The notes beneath the pieces were generated by a model. It searched no databases. It had not been told where the DNA came from and saw only the letters and a program-made list of their open reading frames with translations. Made by a program: the position numbers and the translations under genes. Below, one piece after another: positions 27,548 to 36,710 of a DNA stretch of 64,000 nucleotides. The first letter of the stretch is position 1. Each line of letters starts with the position of its first letter. Source of the stretch: Eubacterium ruminantium (GTDB lineage: Bacteria; Bacillota; Clostridia; Lachnospirales; Lachnospiraceae); contig NZ_FUXA01000004.1 of NCBI RefSeq assembly GCF_900167085.1, positions 65,895 through 129,894 of the forward strand, read 5' to 3'.

Positions 27548-29383
27548 ATGGATAAGTTTGTGGTTAATATCATTCACCGCCCGGAACTTGTTCCGGAGTA
27601 TTCTGCAACTGTCACAGGACAGGGCAAAGAAGAGGATATCGGAGATAAGAAGCTTCTTAATGAGTCTCTTGATATTTTTAAAACACAGCAAAGACTTGCT
27701 CATGAAAATGGACTTAAGTGTACTATCCAGATGACATATGCTTCTCTTTTCAATGATGAAGCAGTGGAAATAGCAAAACATGATCATGAAGTATACGGAG
27801 ATGAGATCGCACTTTCTTTACTTGGACTTCCATGCGAGGAGTTTAGAGAGAAGTATAAGACAAAGGATTTCTGTATATGGATGTTCTCGATGGAAGATAA
27901 GAAGACCATCGTTACTGATGTATTTGAAAAGTTCCATGACAGATTCGGATTCTACCCTGAGTCAACAGGTTCATACTATATGGATGCCGACCTGATCAAT
28001 TTCATCAAAGAAAAGTATCCTATGGTTAAATGTGCTATTGCAACATGTTGGGAAGAAGGACCAAAGGCATATCATACATGTAACAATTCATGGTATACAC
28101 TTTTCGACGGAGGCCCATGGGCACCATGGATTCCTTCGAAGCAGAATACGCATGCACCTGCTGCAAATGAAGCAGAAGACAGCGGTATTGTTGCAATCCC
28201 TCATCTTTCAAGAGACCTTATTGCATGCTATGACGGAAATGGTTCGAACTTCGGTACACATCCGCAGAATGTACTTCGTGGAATGATCTATGATACAAAG
28301 ACATGGGAGTATCCATATCTCTACAATCTCATCGATCAGTACCGTGCTCTTGAGAAATATAATAACGGATATGCTTACAACATGATGTTTGTAGGTCCGG
28401 GCTGGATGAATAAAATGGGACGTTGGGAAGCACCATACGAGCTTCTTCTCAAGTCTTATAGTGATGGATGTGCTTACTACGGTAAGCTCAAGAAAGAAGG
28501 ACAGCTTGTAGATATGACTATGAGCGAGTTCGCTGATTACTATCGTCAGAAGAAGAGTTATACAGAGCCTGAATGTGCTCTTTGGAGAGATATTCTTTAT
28601 GGTTCGGATAAGCAGCTTTTCTGGTACTGTGATCCATTTATGAGAGCCTGTGTAAATATGGAACAGGGCGGAGCGATTGTTGACCTTCGTCCATATGCAG
28701 CAAAGCTTGAGTGGCCTGTAGGAATCGGAACAAAGCATGTGCAGGATGCTTCATATCCATTCCTTATTCAGGAGAAATACCGTGCAGGTTATTTCACACA
28801 TTATGCAGGTGAAGGAACAGTTCGTTCGGCAAAGCTTTCATATAAGGGTGAGGAAGTTGATCTTTGCCTCTGCCGTACAAAAGCTCATTTCTCTCAGGAA
28901 GGAAATGTAAGAATCCTTACGCTCGATCCTGTTGAAATACAGTTTAGTGACCTCACGGTTAAACTTCAGACCAAAGAATATTTCGAAGAAGGATCTTCAA
29001 ATATCAAGATTGAAAGACATATACTTGAAATGAGTGATCCGACAGCCGAAGTTACACTTAATGAATATATGGTTGCATGTTACGGAACTACCGAATATCC
29101 GGAAGATATGACATGTATCACACTTAAGGTAACAGGCGATGAGGAAAAGACAATCAATTATGAATATAAATGTAGAGAGGAGTCGCTTCTCGGAGCAAAA
29201 GAAGCATCAGCTGTAATACCTGCTATTGAAACAAAAGTTTCAATTTCTGCAGATAATGCTGAAGCAGAAGGCTACATTAAAGAAGGATATGCATTTTCAC
29301 CTATGTTTACTCTTGGGTTCAAGAAGAAGATATCTGATAAGGAGGTATTTGCTACATGGCTCAATCTGGAAAAGGCAAATTAA
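27548..29383 (+). CDS. Unrecognised 611-residue protein of the beta-galactan locus, possibly carbohydrate-active
   Basis: I do not recognise the family. No signal peptide or TM segment is seen, so it is probably cytoplasmic. The N-terminal 330 residues are rich in Trp, Tyr and His, with stretches such as MDADLINFIKEKYPMVKCA, PWAPWIPSKQNTHAPA and MFVGPGWMNKMGRWE. Their pattern (FGFYPESTGSY near 140) loosely recalls the deacetylase/GH57-like barrel proteins. The last 200 residues look beta-rich. It starts at the ATG 12 bases after AAGGAGG and ends overlapping a zinc-ribbon gene. Position between GH42 and GH53 suggests a sugar-processing role; this is inference from context only. Confidence 0.7.
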   Translation: MDKFVVNIIHRPELVPEYSATVTGQGKEEDIGDKKLLNESLDIFKTQQRLAHENGLKCTIQMTYASLFNDEAVEIAKHDHEVYGDEIALSLLGLPCEEFREKYKTKDFCIWMFSMEDKKTIVTDVFEKFHDRFGFYPESTGSYYMDADLINFIKEKYPMVKCAIATCWEEGPKAYHTCNNSWYTLFDGGPWAPWIPSKQNTHAPAANEAEDSGIVAIPHLSRDLIACYDGNGSNFGTHPQNVLRGMIYDTKTWEYPYLYNLIDQYRALEKYNNGYAYNMMFVGPGWMNKMGRWEAPYELLLKSYSDGCAYYGKLKKEGQLVDMTMSEFADYYRQKKSYTEPECALWRDILYGSDKQLFWYCDPFMRACVNMEQGGAIVDLRPYAAKLEWPVGIGTKHVQDASYPFLIQEKYRAGYFTHYAGEGTVRSAKLSYKGEEVDLCLCRTKAHFSQEGNVRILTLDPVEIQFSDLTVKLQTKEYFEEGSSNIKIERHILEMSDPTAEVTLNEYMVACYGTTEYPEDMTCITLKVTGDEEKTINYEYKCREESLLGAKEASAVIPAIETKVSISADNAEAEGYIKEGYAFSPMFTLGFKKKISDKEVFATWLNLEKAN

Positions 29384-29574
29384 ATTACAGATGTCCATCA
29401 TGTTTCATGAGGGATCTGGATATAGATATGTTCTATGATAAGGACAAGGAAGAATATTATTGCTTGCGCTGTCAGTACACCGGAACAGAAGAAGACGTAC
29501 TCCGTCTGAATGAAATGGTGCGTGTTCGATATAAAGCGATGAATAAGCGCTTTACAAAATTTGACTTCGATTAA
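29356..29574 (+). CDS. Small zinc-ribbon protein
   Basis: 72-residue protein with two CxxC knuckles: CPSCF near residue 13 and CLRCQ near residue 36. Spacing fits a zinc ribbon. The remainder is charged and ends in MNKRFTKFDFD. It overlaps the previous gene by 28 bases in another frame, and its ATG at 29356 has AAGGAGG upstream, so it is a genuine translated gene rather than a shadow. Its role is unknown; it could be a nucleic-acid-binding regulator or a subunit of its neighbour. Confidence 0.75.
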   Translation: MAQSGKGKLNYRCPSCFMRDLDIDMFYDKDKEEYYCLRCQYTGTEEDVLRLNEMVRVRYKAMNKRFTKFDFD

Positions 29575-29600
29575 AAGTTAAAACCTTTTACCCTAAAATG

Positions 29601-29631
29601 CAGCCGGAATCTACAACAGGATATCCGGCTG
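29601..29631 (+). promoter_or_regulatory. Hairpin in the GH53 leader
   Basis: Stem CAGCCGGA / TCCGGCTG with a 15-base loop, 22 bases before the galactanase start, without a U-tract. It may stabilise or stage the mRNA between the zinc-ribbon and GH53 genes, or mark a processing site. Confidence 0.4.
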
Positions 29632-29653
29632 TTACCCTATAAGGAGAAGATTT

Positions 29654-30772
29654 ATGAGAAAATATATTAAAGGCGTGGACCTCTCTACACTTTATGAATT
29701 GGAAAAATTAGGTGCGAAATATTATGATAACGGCAGCGAGAAAGGTATTCTCGAGATAATAAAATCATATGATATAGATACAGTGAGACTTCGTCTTTGG
29801 AATGATCCTTATTCGGAGGAAGGGGAAGCTTACGGAGCGGGAACAAATGATCTTCAGACAACTCTGGCCATCGGAAAGAAAGTAACTGAAGCGGGAATGG
29901 GAGTCCTTTTGAATTTTCATTATAGCGACTTCTGGGCAGATCCTGGAAAACAGTTTAAACCAAAAGCCTGGGAGCATTATACAGTCAAAGAGTTGGAAGA
30001 AGCTATTTATGATTATACATTTACATCAATCAAATATCTTCAGGATAATGGCGTAAATATCACACTTATCCAGATTGGAAATGAACTTTCAAACGGTCTT
30101 CTCTGGCCGGAAGGAAAAGTGCCTGAGTATGAAAATATAGCCCGATTTGTCAGCAGCGGACTCAGGGCTGCAAAGGCGGCAGACAGTAGCATTCCTCTCA
30201 TGATACATCTTGATAATGGCGGAAATAATGAGCTTTATAGAAGATGGTTCGATAACTATTTTGAAAATGGCGGCGAGGATTTTGATATCATCGGAATGTC
30301 ATATTATCCATTCTGGCACGGATCCCTTGCAAGTCTTACAGATAATATGAACGATATTGCCAAGAGATACGGCAAAGATATCATCATCGCAGAAGTATCT
30401 ATGGGTTATACCATGGATGATTATAAGGAATTTGAGAAGCTTCCGGATGAAGAACGTAAGGGATATGCAACCAAACCGGCGCTTGTTGATGCCGTTGAAT
30501 ATCCGATGACTATAGACGGACAAAAAAGTTTTATGGAAGATATACTTAGAAGGATAGAAGCTGTTCCGGATAATAAAGGACGCGGATTCTTCTGGTGGGA
30601 GCCGGCATGGATACCGGTACCGGGAAGCGGATGGGCAACCCCGGCATCACTCATTTACATGAATGACAAAGGACCATGCGGAAATGAATGGGCCAACCAG
30701 GCACTGTTTGATTATAAAGGCAACGCCCTTCCGACGCTTAGTGTTATAAGGGATTATAAGCCTGTGGAATAA
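29654..30772 (+). CDS. Arabinogalactan endo-beta-1,4-galactanase, GH53
   Basis: 372-residue endo-galactanase cutting beta-1,4-galactan. The GH53 N-terminus (YIKGVDLSTLYELEKLGAKY), the strand motif VRLRLWNDPY, the acid/base Glu in LIQIGNELSNG (near 142) and the nucleophile Glu in DIIIAEVSMGYT (near 245) are present. There is no signal peptide, so unlike most GH53 enzymes it should act in the cytoplasm, on imported galacto-oligosaccharides. AAGGAG precedes the ATG. With the GH42 beta-galactosidase it forms a galactan-oligomer catabolic pair. Confidence 0.93.
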   Translation: MRKYIKGVDLSTLYELEKLGAKYYDNGSEKGILEIIKSYDIDTVRLRLWNDPYSEEGEAYGAGTNDLQTTLAIGKKVTEAGMGVLLNFHYSDFWADPGKQFKPKAWEHYTVKELEEAIYDYTFTSIKYLQDNGVNITLIQIGNELSNGLLWPEGKVPEYENIARFVSSGLRAAKAADSSIPLMIHLDNGGNNELYRRWFDNYFENGGEDFDIIGMSYYPFWHGSLASLTDNMNDIAKRYGKDIIIAEVSMGYTMDDYKEFEKLPDEERKGYATKPALVDAVEYPMTIDGQKSFMEDILRRIEAVPDNKGRGFFWWEPAWIPVPGSGWATPASLIYMNDKGPCGNEWANQALFDYKGNALPTLSVIRDYKPVE

Positions 30773-30783
30773 AAAATATATAT

Positions 30784-30837
30784 ACTTCATCATGAAAATG
30801 TTTTAATATATTCATGATGAAGTTTTTCTTTTTTGGA
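30784..30837 (+). terminator. Strong intrinsic terminator after the galactanase gene
   Basis: Perfect 13-bp stem ACTTCATCATGAA / TTCATGATGAAGT with a 14-base loop, followed by TTTTTCTTTTTT. It lies 12 bases after the stop codon. Confidence 0.9.
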
Positions 30838-30885
30838 AGAAAGTACGTAAATTTAGATTTATAGATAAATAAAGGAATTGTATCA

Positions 30886-31953
30886 ATGGCTAAGATTATT
30901 GTAGGAATGTCCGGAGGAGTGGACAGCGCAGTTGCGGCATATATTCTTAAGATGGCGGGACATGATGTTTCCGGTGTGACACTTCGTGTATGGATGAATA
31001 TATTTGGAGAAGACAGCAGATGCTGTGAGATTGATGATGCCAGAAAAGCCTCTCATATGATAGGTATTCCGTATTATGTGGAAAACTGTGTTGAGGAATT
31101 TAATGAGAAGATCATCAAGAAATTTATAAATGATTATATTTCCGGCCTTACACCGAATCCATGTGTTGAATGCAATCGCTGTATTAAGTGGGATAAAATG
31201 ATTGAGACTGCTGATATGATGCAGGCTGATTATGTGGCAACAGGCCACTATGCTCATGTGATAAGACTCGATAACGGAAGATATACGGTAAAGACTGCGG
31301 ATCATGCTGAAAAAGATCAGACATATATGTTATACAGACTGACTCAGGATCAGTTAAAGAGAACTATTATGCCCCTTGGAGCACTATCTAAAGACGAAGT
31401 AAGAGAGATAGCCAAGAAGGCTGACCTTTTTGTTGCAAATAAGCCGGATTCTCAGGAAATATGTTTTGTTACTGACGGAAATTACGCAGAATATATAGAG
31501 TATAATTCAGAGACAGAAGTACCGGGCGAAGGTAATTTTGTTGATGAGGACGGAAATATCCTTGGAAGACATAAGGGTATAATTCATTATACTATCGGAC
31601 AGAGAAAAGGACTGGGAATTGCCCTTGGACATCCGGTATTTGTTAAGGAGATAAATGCAGAGAAGAATGAAGTTGTTCTTTCTTTGGAGGACGCACTCTT
31701 TACAAATGAAGTGATATGCGGAAGGTTGAATTTCCTTAGTATTCCCGGTATTGAATCGGGTGAGGAGATTAGAGCTAATGCTAAGATAAGATATCATCAT
31801 AAACCACAGGCGGCTACACTTTCCATGATCGGAGAAGATAAGCTGAAAATAGTTTTTGATGAACCTGTAAGAGCGGCTACACCGGGCCAGTCTTCTGTTT
31901 TCTATGATGAAAATGGATGTGTTATTGGTGGCGGAGTTATCGAAAAAGCTTAA
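30886..31953 (+). CDS. mnmA: tRNA-specific 2-thiouridylase MnmA
   Basis: Inserts sulfur at U34 of tRNA-Lys, -Glu and -Gln (355 residues). The P-loop GMSGGVDSAVAA lies near residue 7, the first catalytic Cys in TPNPCVECNRCIKWD (near 98), and the second in SQEICFVTDGNYA (near 197). The C-terminal beta domains are present (GQSSVFYDENGCVIGGG). AAAGGA precedes the ATG. It stands alone after a strong terminator. It is a sulfur-using enzyme located near the sulfur island, though gene order alone does not show a functional link. Confidence 0.95.
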   Translation: MAKIIVGMSGGVDSAVAAYILKMAGHDVSGVTLRVWMNIFGEDSRCCEIDDARKASHMIGIPYYVENCVEEFNEKIIKKFINDYISGLTPNPCVECNRCIKWDKMIETADMMQADYVATGHYAHVIRLDNGRYTVKTADHAEKDQTYMLYRLTQDQLKRTIMPLGALSKDEVREIAKKADLFVANKPDSQEICFVTDGNYAEYIEYNSETEVPGEGNFVDEDGNILGRHKGIIHYTIGQRKGLGIALGHPVFVKEINAEKNEVVLSLEDALFTNEVICGRLNFLSIPGIESGEEIRANAKIRYHHKPQAATLSMIGEDKLKIVFDEPVRAATPGQSSVFYDENGCVIGGGVIEKA

Positions 31954-32002
31954 ATCAGTCGATATTTGATTTTCTTAATCTTGAAATGTTCCGGAGAAAA
32001 GT

Positions 32003-33301
32003 ATGTTAATAGCATTATTAAATAATATTATAATACCGCTTCTGATGATATTATCCATTATCATAAAAGGGCAAAATATACCGGTAATGTTTCTTGGCGG
32101 CTTCCTTATGATAATCGTTTCATATTCCTGTGTTTCGGGAGATGATGCATTATCTGCAAAAGAAAACACAGGTTCGGATGCGGTGGGGAAAAGATTTCCA
32201 CTGCTACTCCTGATAAAATGCATTACTGCATCTCTTTTTGCACTGTTCTCCGGCGGATTCTGGGGATTTTTCATTTTTGTTGTCATCGATGAATTAAAGG
32301 CATGGATGATAGTGGTTCTGGCAGAAGTAATATATATATGTTCAAATGTTATATCTTATATCAGAGATGTTCCGACGGGAAGAGAAGTTGCAAAAATGTT
32401 GATCTTTTCTTTGATAATAGCGGCTGGACATGCCATACTTTTAGCTTTAAAAGCGGTTATAAGGCAAAATGTCATCAGAAATATAGCTGCAAAAGAAAGG
32501 ATCATGAAAACCAATATAAATGAAATGCATGAAAAAAGGCTGAATAGAGAACTTACCATTAAGAATTATCTTGCTGAAAAAAATGCGAGACTTGTGGAAA
32601 GAGAAAATATCAGCAGGAATATCCATAATAGCGTAGGTCATTCCATTACTGCGGCTATTATGACCCTTGATGCGGCTGATATGTTATATGATGTTAAGCC
32701 TGATGAAGCGAGAAAACGCATGAATGACGCGAATGAAAGAATGAGAGGCAGCCTTGAATCTATCAGAAGAGCTGTAAGAACTCTCGATGTTGAAACGGGA
32801 ACTATTTCTGTTATTGATCTTAAAGCGTCTATGGATGCCATAATCGACGAATTTGTAATGGATACCGAAATGAAGGTTGATAAAATGTATGAAATGCCCA
32901 ACAAAACTTATGTCAGTGATGCCGATAAGTTGTCAGAGGATGCATTGCCTGATGATAATGCCGGGGTATCCGGTGAGGAAGAGGACAGATCTGTAGAGAT
33001 TCAGATACCTAGAGAACATGCGGAATTTCTTACGGGAGTACTTAAAGAGTTCCTTACAAATGGCGTGAAACATGGGAATGCGACGGAATATGTTGTATTA
33101 CTTAAAGGCGATTCTGCTCACATAAGTCTGGTTGTTAAAGATAATGGTAAGAGTGACTTTACTCCTGAAAATAGCAGACGTCGTATAGAAAACGGTTTCG
33201 GTATAAAAAAGATCATTTCATATGTTGAAAGATGCGGCGGAAAGGCTGTATTTACGAATGAAAACGGATTTAGATCAGAGGTGGAACTGCCTATTTTATA
33301 A
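32003..33301 (+). CDS. Membrane sensor histidine kinase, NarL-type (HisKA_3-like)
   Basis: 432 residues. About five hydrophobic segments fill the first 150 residues and there is no extracytoplasmic sensor domain, so it may sense a membrane or intramembrane signal. A coiled-coil linker (150-200) leads to the dimerisation box RENISRNIHNSVGHSITAA, with the likely phospho-His near residue 212. The ATPase domain has the N-box EFLTNGVKHGNA and the G-box ENGFGIKKI. An acidic loop near residues 310-335 is unusual. It is paired with the response regulator 39 bases downstream. The signal is unknown. Confidence 0.88.
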   Translation: MLIALLNNIIIPLLMILSIIIKGQNIPVMFLGGFLMIIVSYSCVSGDDALSAKENTGSDAVGKRFPLLLLIKCITASLFALFSGGFWGFFIFVVIDELKAWMIVVLAEVIYICSNVISYIRDVPTGREVAKMLIFSLIIAAGHAILLALKAVIRQNVIRNIAAKERIMKTNINEMHEKRLNRELTIKNYLAEKNARLVERENISRNIHNSVGHSITAAIMTLDAADMLYDVKPDEARKRMNDANERMRGSLESIRRAVRTLDVETGTISVIDLKASMDAIIDEFVMDTEMKVDKMYEMPNKTYVSDADKLSEDALPDDNAGVSGEEEDRSVEIQIPREHAEFLTGVLKEFLTNGVKHGNATEYVVLLKGDSAHISLVVKDNGKSDFTPENSRRRIENGFGIKKIISYVERCGGKAVFTNENGFRSEVELPIL

Positions 33302-33340
33302 GAGTGGGAATTAGGTATTTAAATGTTCCGGAGGATGGAT

Positions 33341-34027
33341 ATGAGAAAAGTATTGTTGGTTGATGATGAAGTTATGCTGCTTGACAGTCTGGAGATAATA
33401 CTTTCATTTAATGATATGGAGATTATCGGCAAGGCGACAGACGGAAATGCAGCGCTTGACATCTTAAAAGAGAAAAAGTGTGATATAGCCCTTGTGGATC
33501 TTAATATGAAAGGTATGGGCGGAATAGAGCTGATAGGACATATGAAACAGCTTTATCCTGAGATTAAGATACTTGTTCTTACAACATTTTATGATGATAA
33601 GAATATCACAGAGGCCATAAGTAACGGCGCTGAAGGATATCTTCTTAAGGATAGCGGAAAGGATGCTATTCTCGGGGCTGTAGATCAGATAATGGGCGGC
33701 AGTACAGTGCTGGATAAAAAAGTCATGGAAAGACTTACTGCACTTGTGGCAAATAATGCAGCAGCTCTTCTGGCAAATGATAATAATTCGACGGATAATG
33801 CAGCGGATGATCATGCAGAGAAAAATATCCGGGAAATCGGAGTTTATGGGGAACTTACGGAAAGAGAAAGGGAAATTGCTTCCCTTATAGTTGATGGATT
33901 TTCCAATAAGCAGATTGCCGATAAATTATATATTTCCGAAGGAACCGTCAAAAATTATATATCAAAGATATATGATAAAACAGGAATTCATGACAGAGTA
34001 AAACTTGTGGTTGCTTTGAAGGGATAG
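33341..34027 (+). CDS. Response regulator, NarL/LuxR family
   Basis: 228-residue regulator. The receiver domain starts MRKVLLVDDEVML, with the phosphoacceptor Asp in IALVDLNMKGMGG (near residue 53). The linker (about 140-165) is unusually long and rich in Ala, Asn and Asp. The C-terminal LuxR HTH contains LTEREREIASLIVDGFSNKQ (near 170). The ATG at 33341 has GGAGG 6 bases upstream and is preferred over the in-frame ATG at 33323. It is cotranscribed with the preceding kinase. The targets are not evident. Confidence 0.92.
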   Translation: MRKVLLVDDEVMLLDSLEIILSFNDMEIIGKATDGNAALDILKEKKCDIALVDLNMKGMGGIELIGHMKQLYPEIKILVLTTFYDDKNITEAISNGAEGYLLKDSGKDAILGAVDQIMGGSTVLDKKVMERLTALVANNAAALLANDNNSTDNAADDHAEKNIREIGVYGELTEREREIASLIVDGFSNKQIADKLYISEGTVKNYISKIYDKTGIHDRVKLVVALKG

Positions 34028-34061
34028 TTTTATGGTGTAAGATAATTTAATATTTATATCT

Positions 34062-34095
34062 AAAAAAGGCAGTGATAAGGTTCACTGCCTTTTTT
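34062..34095. terminator. Intrinsic terminator after the two-component system
   Basis: Stem AAAAAAGGCAGTGA / TCACTGCCTTTTTT with a 6-base loop; symmetric, so possibly bidirectional. It separates the two-component genes from the sulfur island. Confidence 0.9.
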
Positions 34096-34307
34096 CTATG
34101 TAATGACGAAGGTTTTGAAAGCAGGGAAGATATGATGGCAGATTATTGTTACAAATACTCGCTATAGCTTTTTATTATACACAATAATAGATTTTTGGAA
34201 TTACTCTATAACCGGCAAAATAATATAGTATAAGAACCATAGTAAATTTCAAAATGCATACGCAGGTACAGCGTTAGACAGTATAGAAGGAAACATGAGG
34301 TGTATAA

Positions 34308-35462
34308 ATGGATTTGAGTATTGAAACAAAATGTATGTATGGAGACAGAGAAGGGCTGAAGGGAGAACCGACAGGCTCAATTAGTTTCCCGATTTATCAG
34401 ACAGCGACATATGCACATCCGGAAGTTGGAAAAAGTACAGGATTTGATTATTCGAGGTTACAGAATCCTACAAGACAGCATTTGGAGAGAGTAGTAGCAT
34501 CATTGGAAAATGGTATCGATGCCTTGGCATTTTCAAGCGGAATGGCTGCGATTACAGCTCTGATGGAGATATTTAAACCGGGAGACCATTTGATTACAGA
34601 TATTGATCTTTATGGTGGAAGTATACGTTTGTTTGACAATATCAACGAGAAGAACGGAATTTCATTTTCACATATTAACTGTAGTAAAGAAGATGTTGAG
34701 AGTTATATAAAGCCAAATACAAAGGCTATTTATATCGAAACTCCGACAAATCCTATGATGAATGTAGTCGATATCGAGAAAATGGCTGAAATCGCAAAGG
34801 CATATAAGCTTCTACTTATTGTTGATAATACATTTTTGTCACCTTATTTCCAGAATCCTTTGGATTTCGGTGCTGATATCGTTATTCACAGTGGAACGAA
34901 ATTCCTTGGAGGACATAATGATACACTTGCCGGATTTGTAATTACAAACAGTACTGAAATATCCGACAAGATGCGCTTTATCATAAAAACCGTTGGTTCG
35001 GGACTTTCACCTTTTGACAGCTGGCTTATCTTAAGAGGAATCAAGACTCTTGCTGTACGAATGGAAAAATCTCAGGAGAATGCAATTGCAATAGTTGATT
35101 ATCTGAGAAATGAGCCAAAGGTGAAAAATGTATATTATCCGGGAATTAAAGATTCGCCGGGATATGAGATAAGCAAGAGACAGTCAAGAGGTTTTGGATC
35201 GATGATAACATTCGAGGTAGAGAGTCCGGAACTTGCAAGACATATTCTGAAATATACAAAGCTTATTCCATTTGCGGAAAGTCTTGGAGGAGTCGAAACG
35301 CTTCTCACTTATCCATTTACTCAGACACATGCAGATGTACCTGAAGAGATCAGAAAGGCAAATGGTATCACCGAAAGTGTTCTTCGAATGTCTGTAGGTA
35401 TTGAAGCCAAAGAAGATCTTGTAAATGATCTTAAAGAAGCAATAAGTTCTTATAAGGGCTGA
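34308..35462 (+). CDS. PLP-dependent trans-sulfuration enzyme (cystathionine gamma-synthase/lyase family)
   Basis: 384-residue Cys/Met-metabolism PLP enzyme. The family N-terminus (PIYQTATYAHPEVG), the tyrosine-containing YSRLQNPTR, the phosphate-binding SSGMAAI and the Schiff-base Lys in HSGTKFLGGHND (near 201) are intact. Members act as cystathionine gamma-synthase, gamma-lyase, beta-lyase or acyl-homoserine sulfhydrylase; sequence alone does not decide. It starts the sulfur island and is followed 32 bases later by a second C-S lyase, so interconversion of cysteine, homocysteine and released sulfur compounds is the likely job. Confidence 0.88.
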   Translation: MDLSIETKCMYGDREGLKGEPTGSISFPIYQTATYAHPEVGKSTGFDYSRLQNPTRQHLERVVASLENGIDALAFSSGMAAITALMEIFKPGDHLITDIDLYGGSIRLFDNINEKNGISFSHINCSKEDVESYIKPNTKAIYIETPTNPMMNVVDIEKMAEIAKAYKLLLIVDNTFLSPYFQNPLDFGADIVIHSGTKFLGGHNDTLAGFVITNSTEISDKMRFIIKTVGSGLSPFDSWLILRGIKTLAVRMEKSQENAIAIVDYLRNEPKVKNVYYPGIKDSPGYEISKRQSRGFGSMITFEVESPELARHILKYTKLIPFAESLGGVETLLTYPFTQTHADVPEEIRKANGITESVLRMSVGIEAKEDLVNDLKEAISSYKG

Positions 35463-35494
35463 TATTAAACTGTTAGAAAGATGAGGGTGCCACC

Positions 35495-36673
35495 GTGGCA
35501 GAGAGAAATTTAAATTTTGATGAAATAATCGATAGAAAAGGAACAGATTGCCTCAAATATGATTTCGCTGTAAGAAGAGGAAGACCTAAAGATGTACTTC
35601 CTTTATGGGTGGCGGATATGGATTTTCAGACATCGTCTTATATTGAAGATGCTGTTATTGAAAGAACGAAGCATGGAATATTTGGATATACGGAAGTTGG
35701 CGAGGAGTACTTCAGTGCCCTTGCGGGATGGCAGAAGAGACATCATAACTGGGAGATAAGACCTGAATGGCTTATAAAAACTCCGGGAGTTGTATTCGCA
35801 CTTGCTACTGCTGTAAAAGCTTTTACGGAACCGGGGGATAAGGTTCTCATACAGCAACCTGTATATTATCCGTTTACAGAAGTTATAGAAGACAATAAAA
35901 GAGTGAGGATCAGCAATGATCTTTATCTTGGAGATGACAACAGATATCATATAGACTTCGAAGATTTTGAGAGAAAGATAAAGGAGAATAATATTAAACT
36001 TTTCCTTCTTTGTAATCCTCATAATCCTTCGGGAAGAGTCTTCACAAAAGAAGAGCTGGAGAAGCTTGGAGATATATGTCTTAAATACAATGTTCTTGTT
36101 GTCAGCGATGAAATCCATAATGATTTTGTCTTTAAGGGTGAACATACGGTATTTGCTACCGTCAAAGAAGAATTTGCACAGAACTCTATCATCTGTACTT
36201 CGGCAAGCAAGACATTCAATCTTGCGGGAATGCTGATTTCCAACATACTGATTCCTAATCAGAAGATCAGAAGAAGATTCAGACAGGAGGTAAATGCTTC
36301 GGGTATCAGCCAGCTTGTTACACTTGGACTTACAGCGACGAAGGCTGCTTATCTTTATGGTGATGAATGGTATGAAGCAATGCTTTCCTATGTTAAGGCC
36401 AATATTGAATTTACAAGAGATTATGTAAGAGATAACCTTCCGGGCGTCGATATGATAGACGGAGAAGGAACATATCTTGTATGGCTGGATTTTAGGAAGA
36501 CCGGAATCGATGTGGAAGAACTCGAGAGAAGAGTTATATATGAAGCAAAATTATGGCTGGACACCGGTATTATTTTCGGAAATACCGGAGAAGGGTTCCA
36601 GAGAATAAATGTAGCGGCTCCGAGAGCTATCGTAAAGGAGTGCTTAGACAGAATAAGAGATCATGTTATCTGA
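35495..36673 (+). CDS. MalY/PatB-type PLP aminotransferase / cystathionine beta-lyase
   Basis: 392-residue fold-type I PLP enzyme of the MalY/PatB group, most of which are C-S beta-lyases acting on cystathionine or cysteine conjugates. The N-terminal region LPLWVADMDFQT, CNPHNPSGRVFT (near 170), SDEIHNDFVF (near 205) and the PLP-Lys in TSASKTFNLAGM (near 236) are present. It begins with GTG at 35495, after GAGGGTG. It is probably cotranscribed with the preceding trans-sulfuration gene. The product would be a thiol or sulfide plus pyruvate and ammonia. Confidence 0.88.
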   Translation: MAERNLNFDEIIDRKGTDCLKYDFAVRRGRPKDVLPLWVADMDFQTSSYIEDAVIERTKHGIFGYTEVGEEYFSALAGWQKRHHNWEIRPEWLIKTPGVVFALATAVKAFTEPGDKVLIQQPVYYPFTEVIEDNKRVRISNDLYLGDDNRYHIDFEDFERKIKENNIKLFLLCNPHNPSGRVFTKEELEKLGDICLKYNVLVVSDEIHNDFVFKGEHTVFATVKEEFAQNSIICTSASKTFNLAGMLISNILIPNQKIRRRFRQEVNASGISQLVTLGLTATKAAYLYGDEWYEAMLSYVKANIEFTRDYVRDNLPGVDMIDGEGTYLVWLDFRKTGIDVEELERRVIYEAKLWLDTGIIFGNTGEGFQRINVAAPRAIVKECLDRIRDHVI

Positions 36674-36710
36674 TATATGAATTATTAAAATGAAGTAGGA
36701 GGTGTAACTC

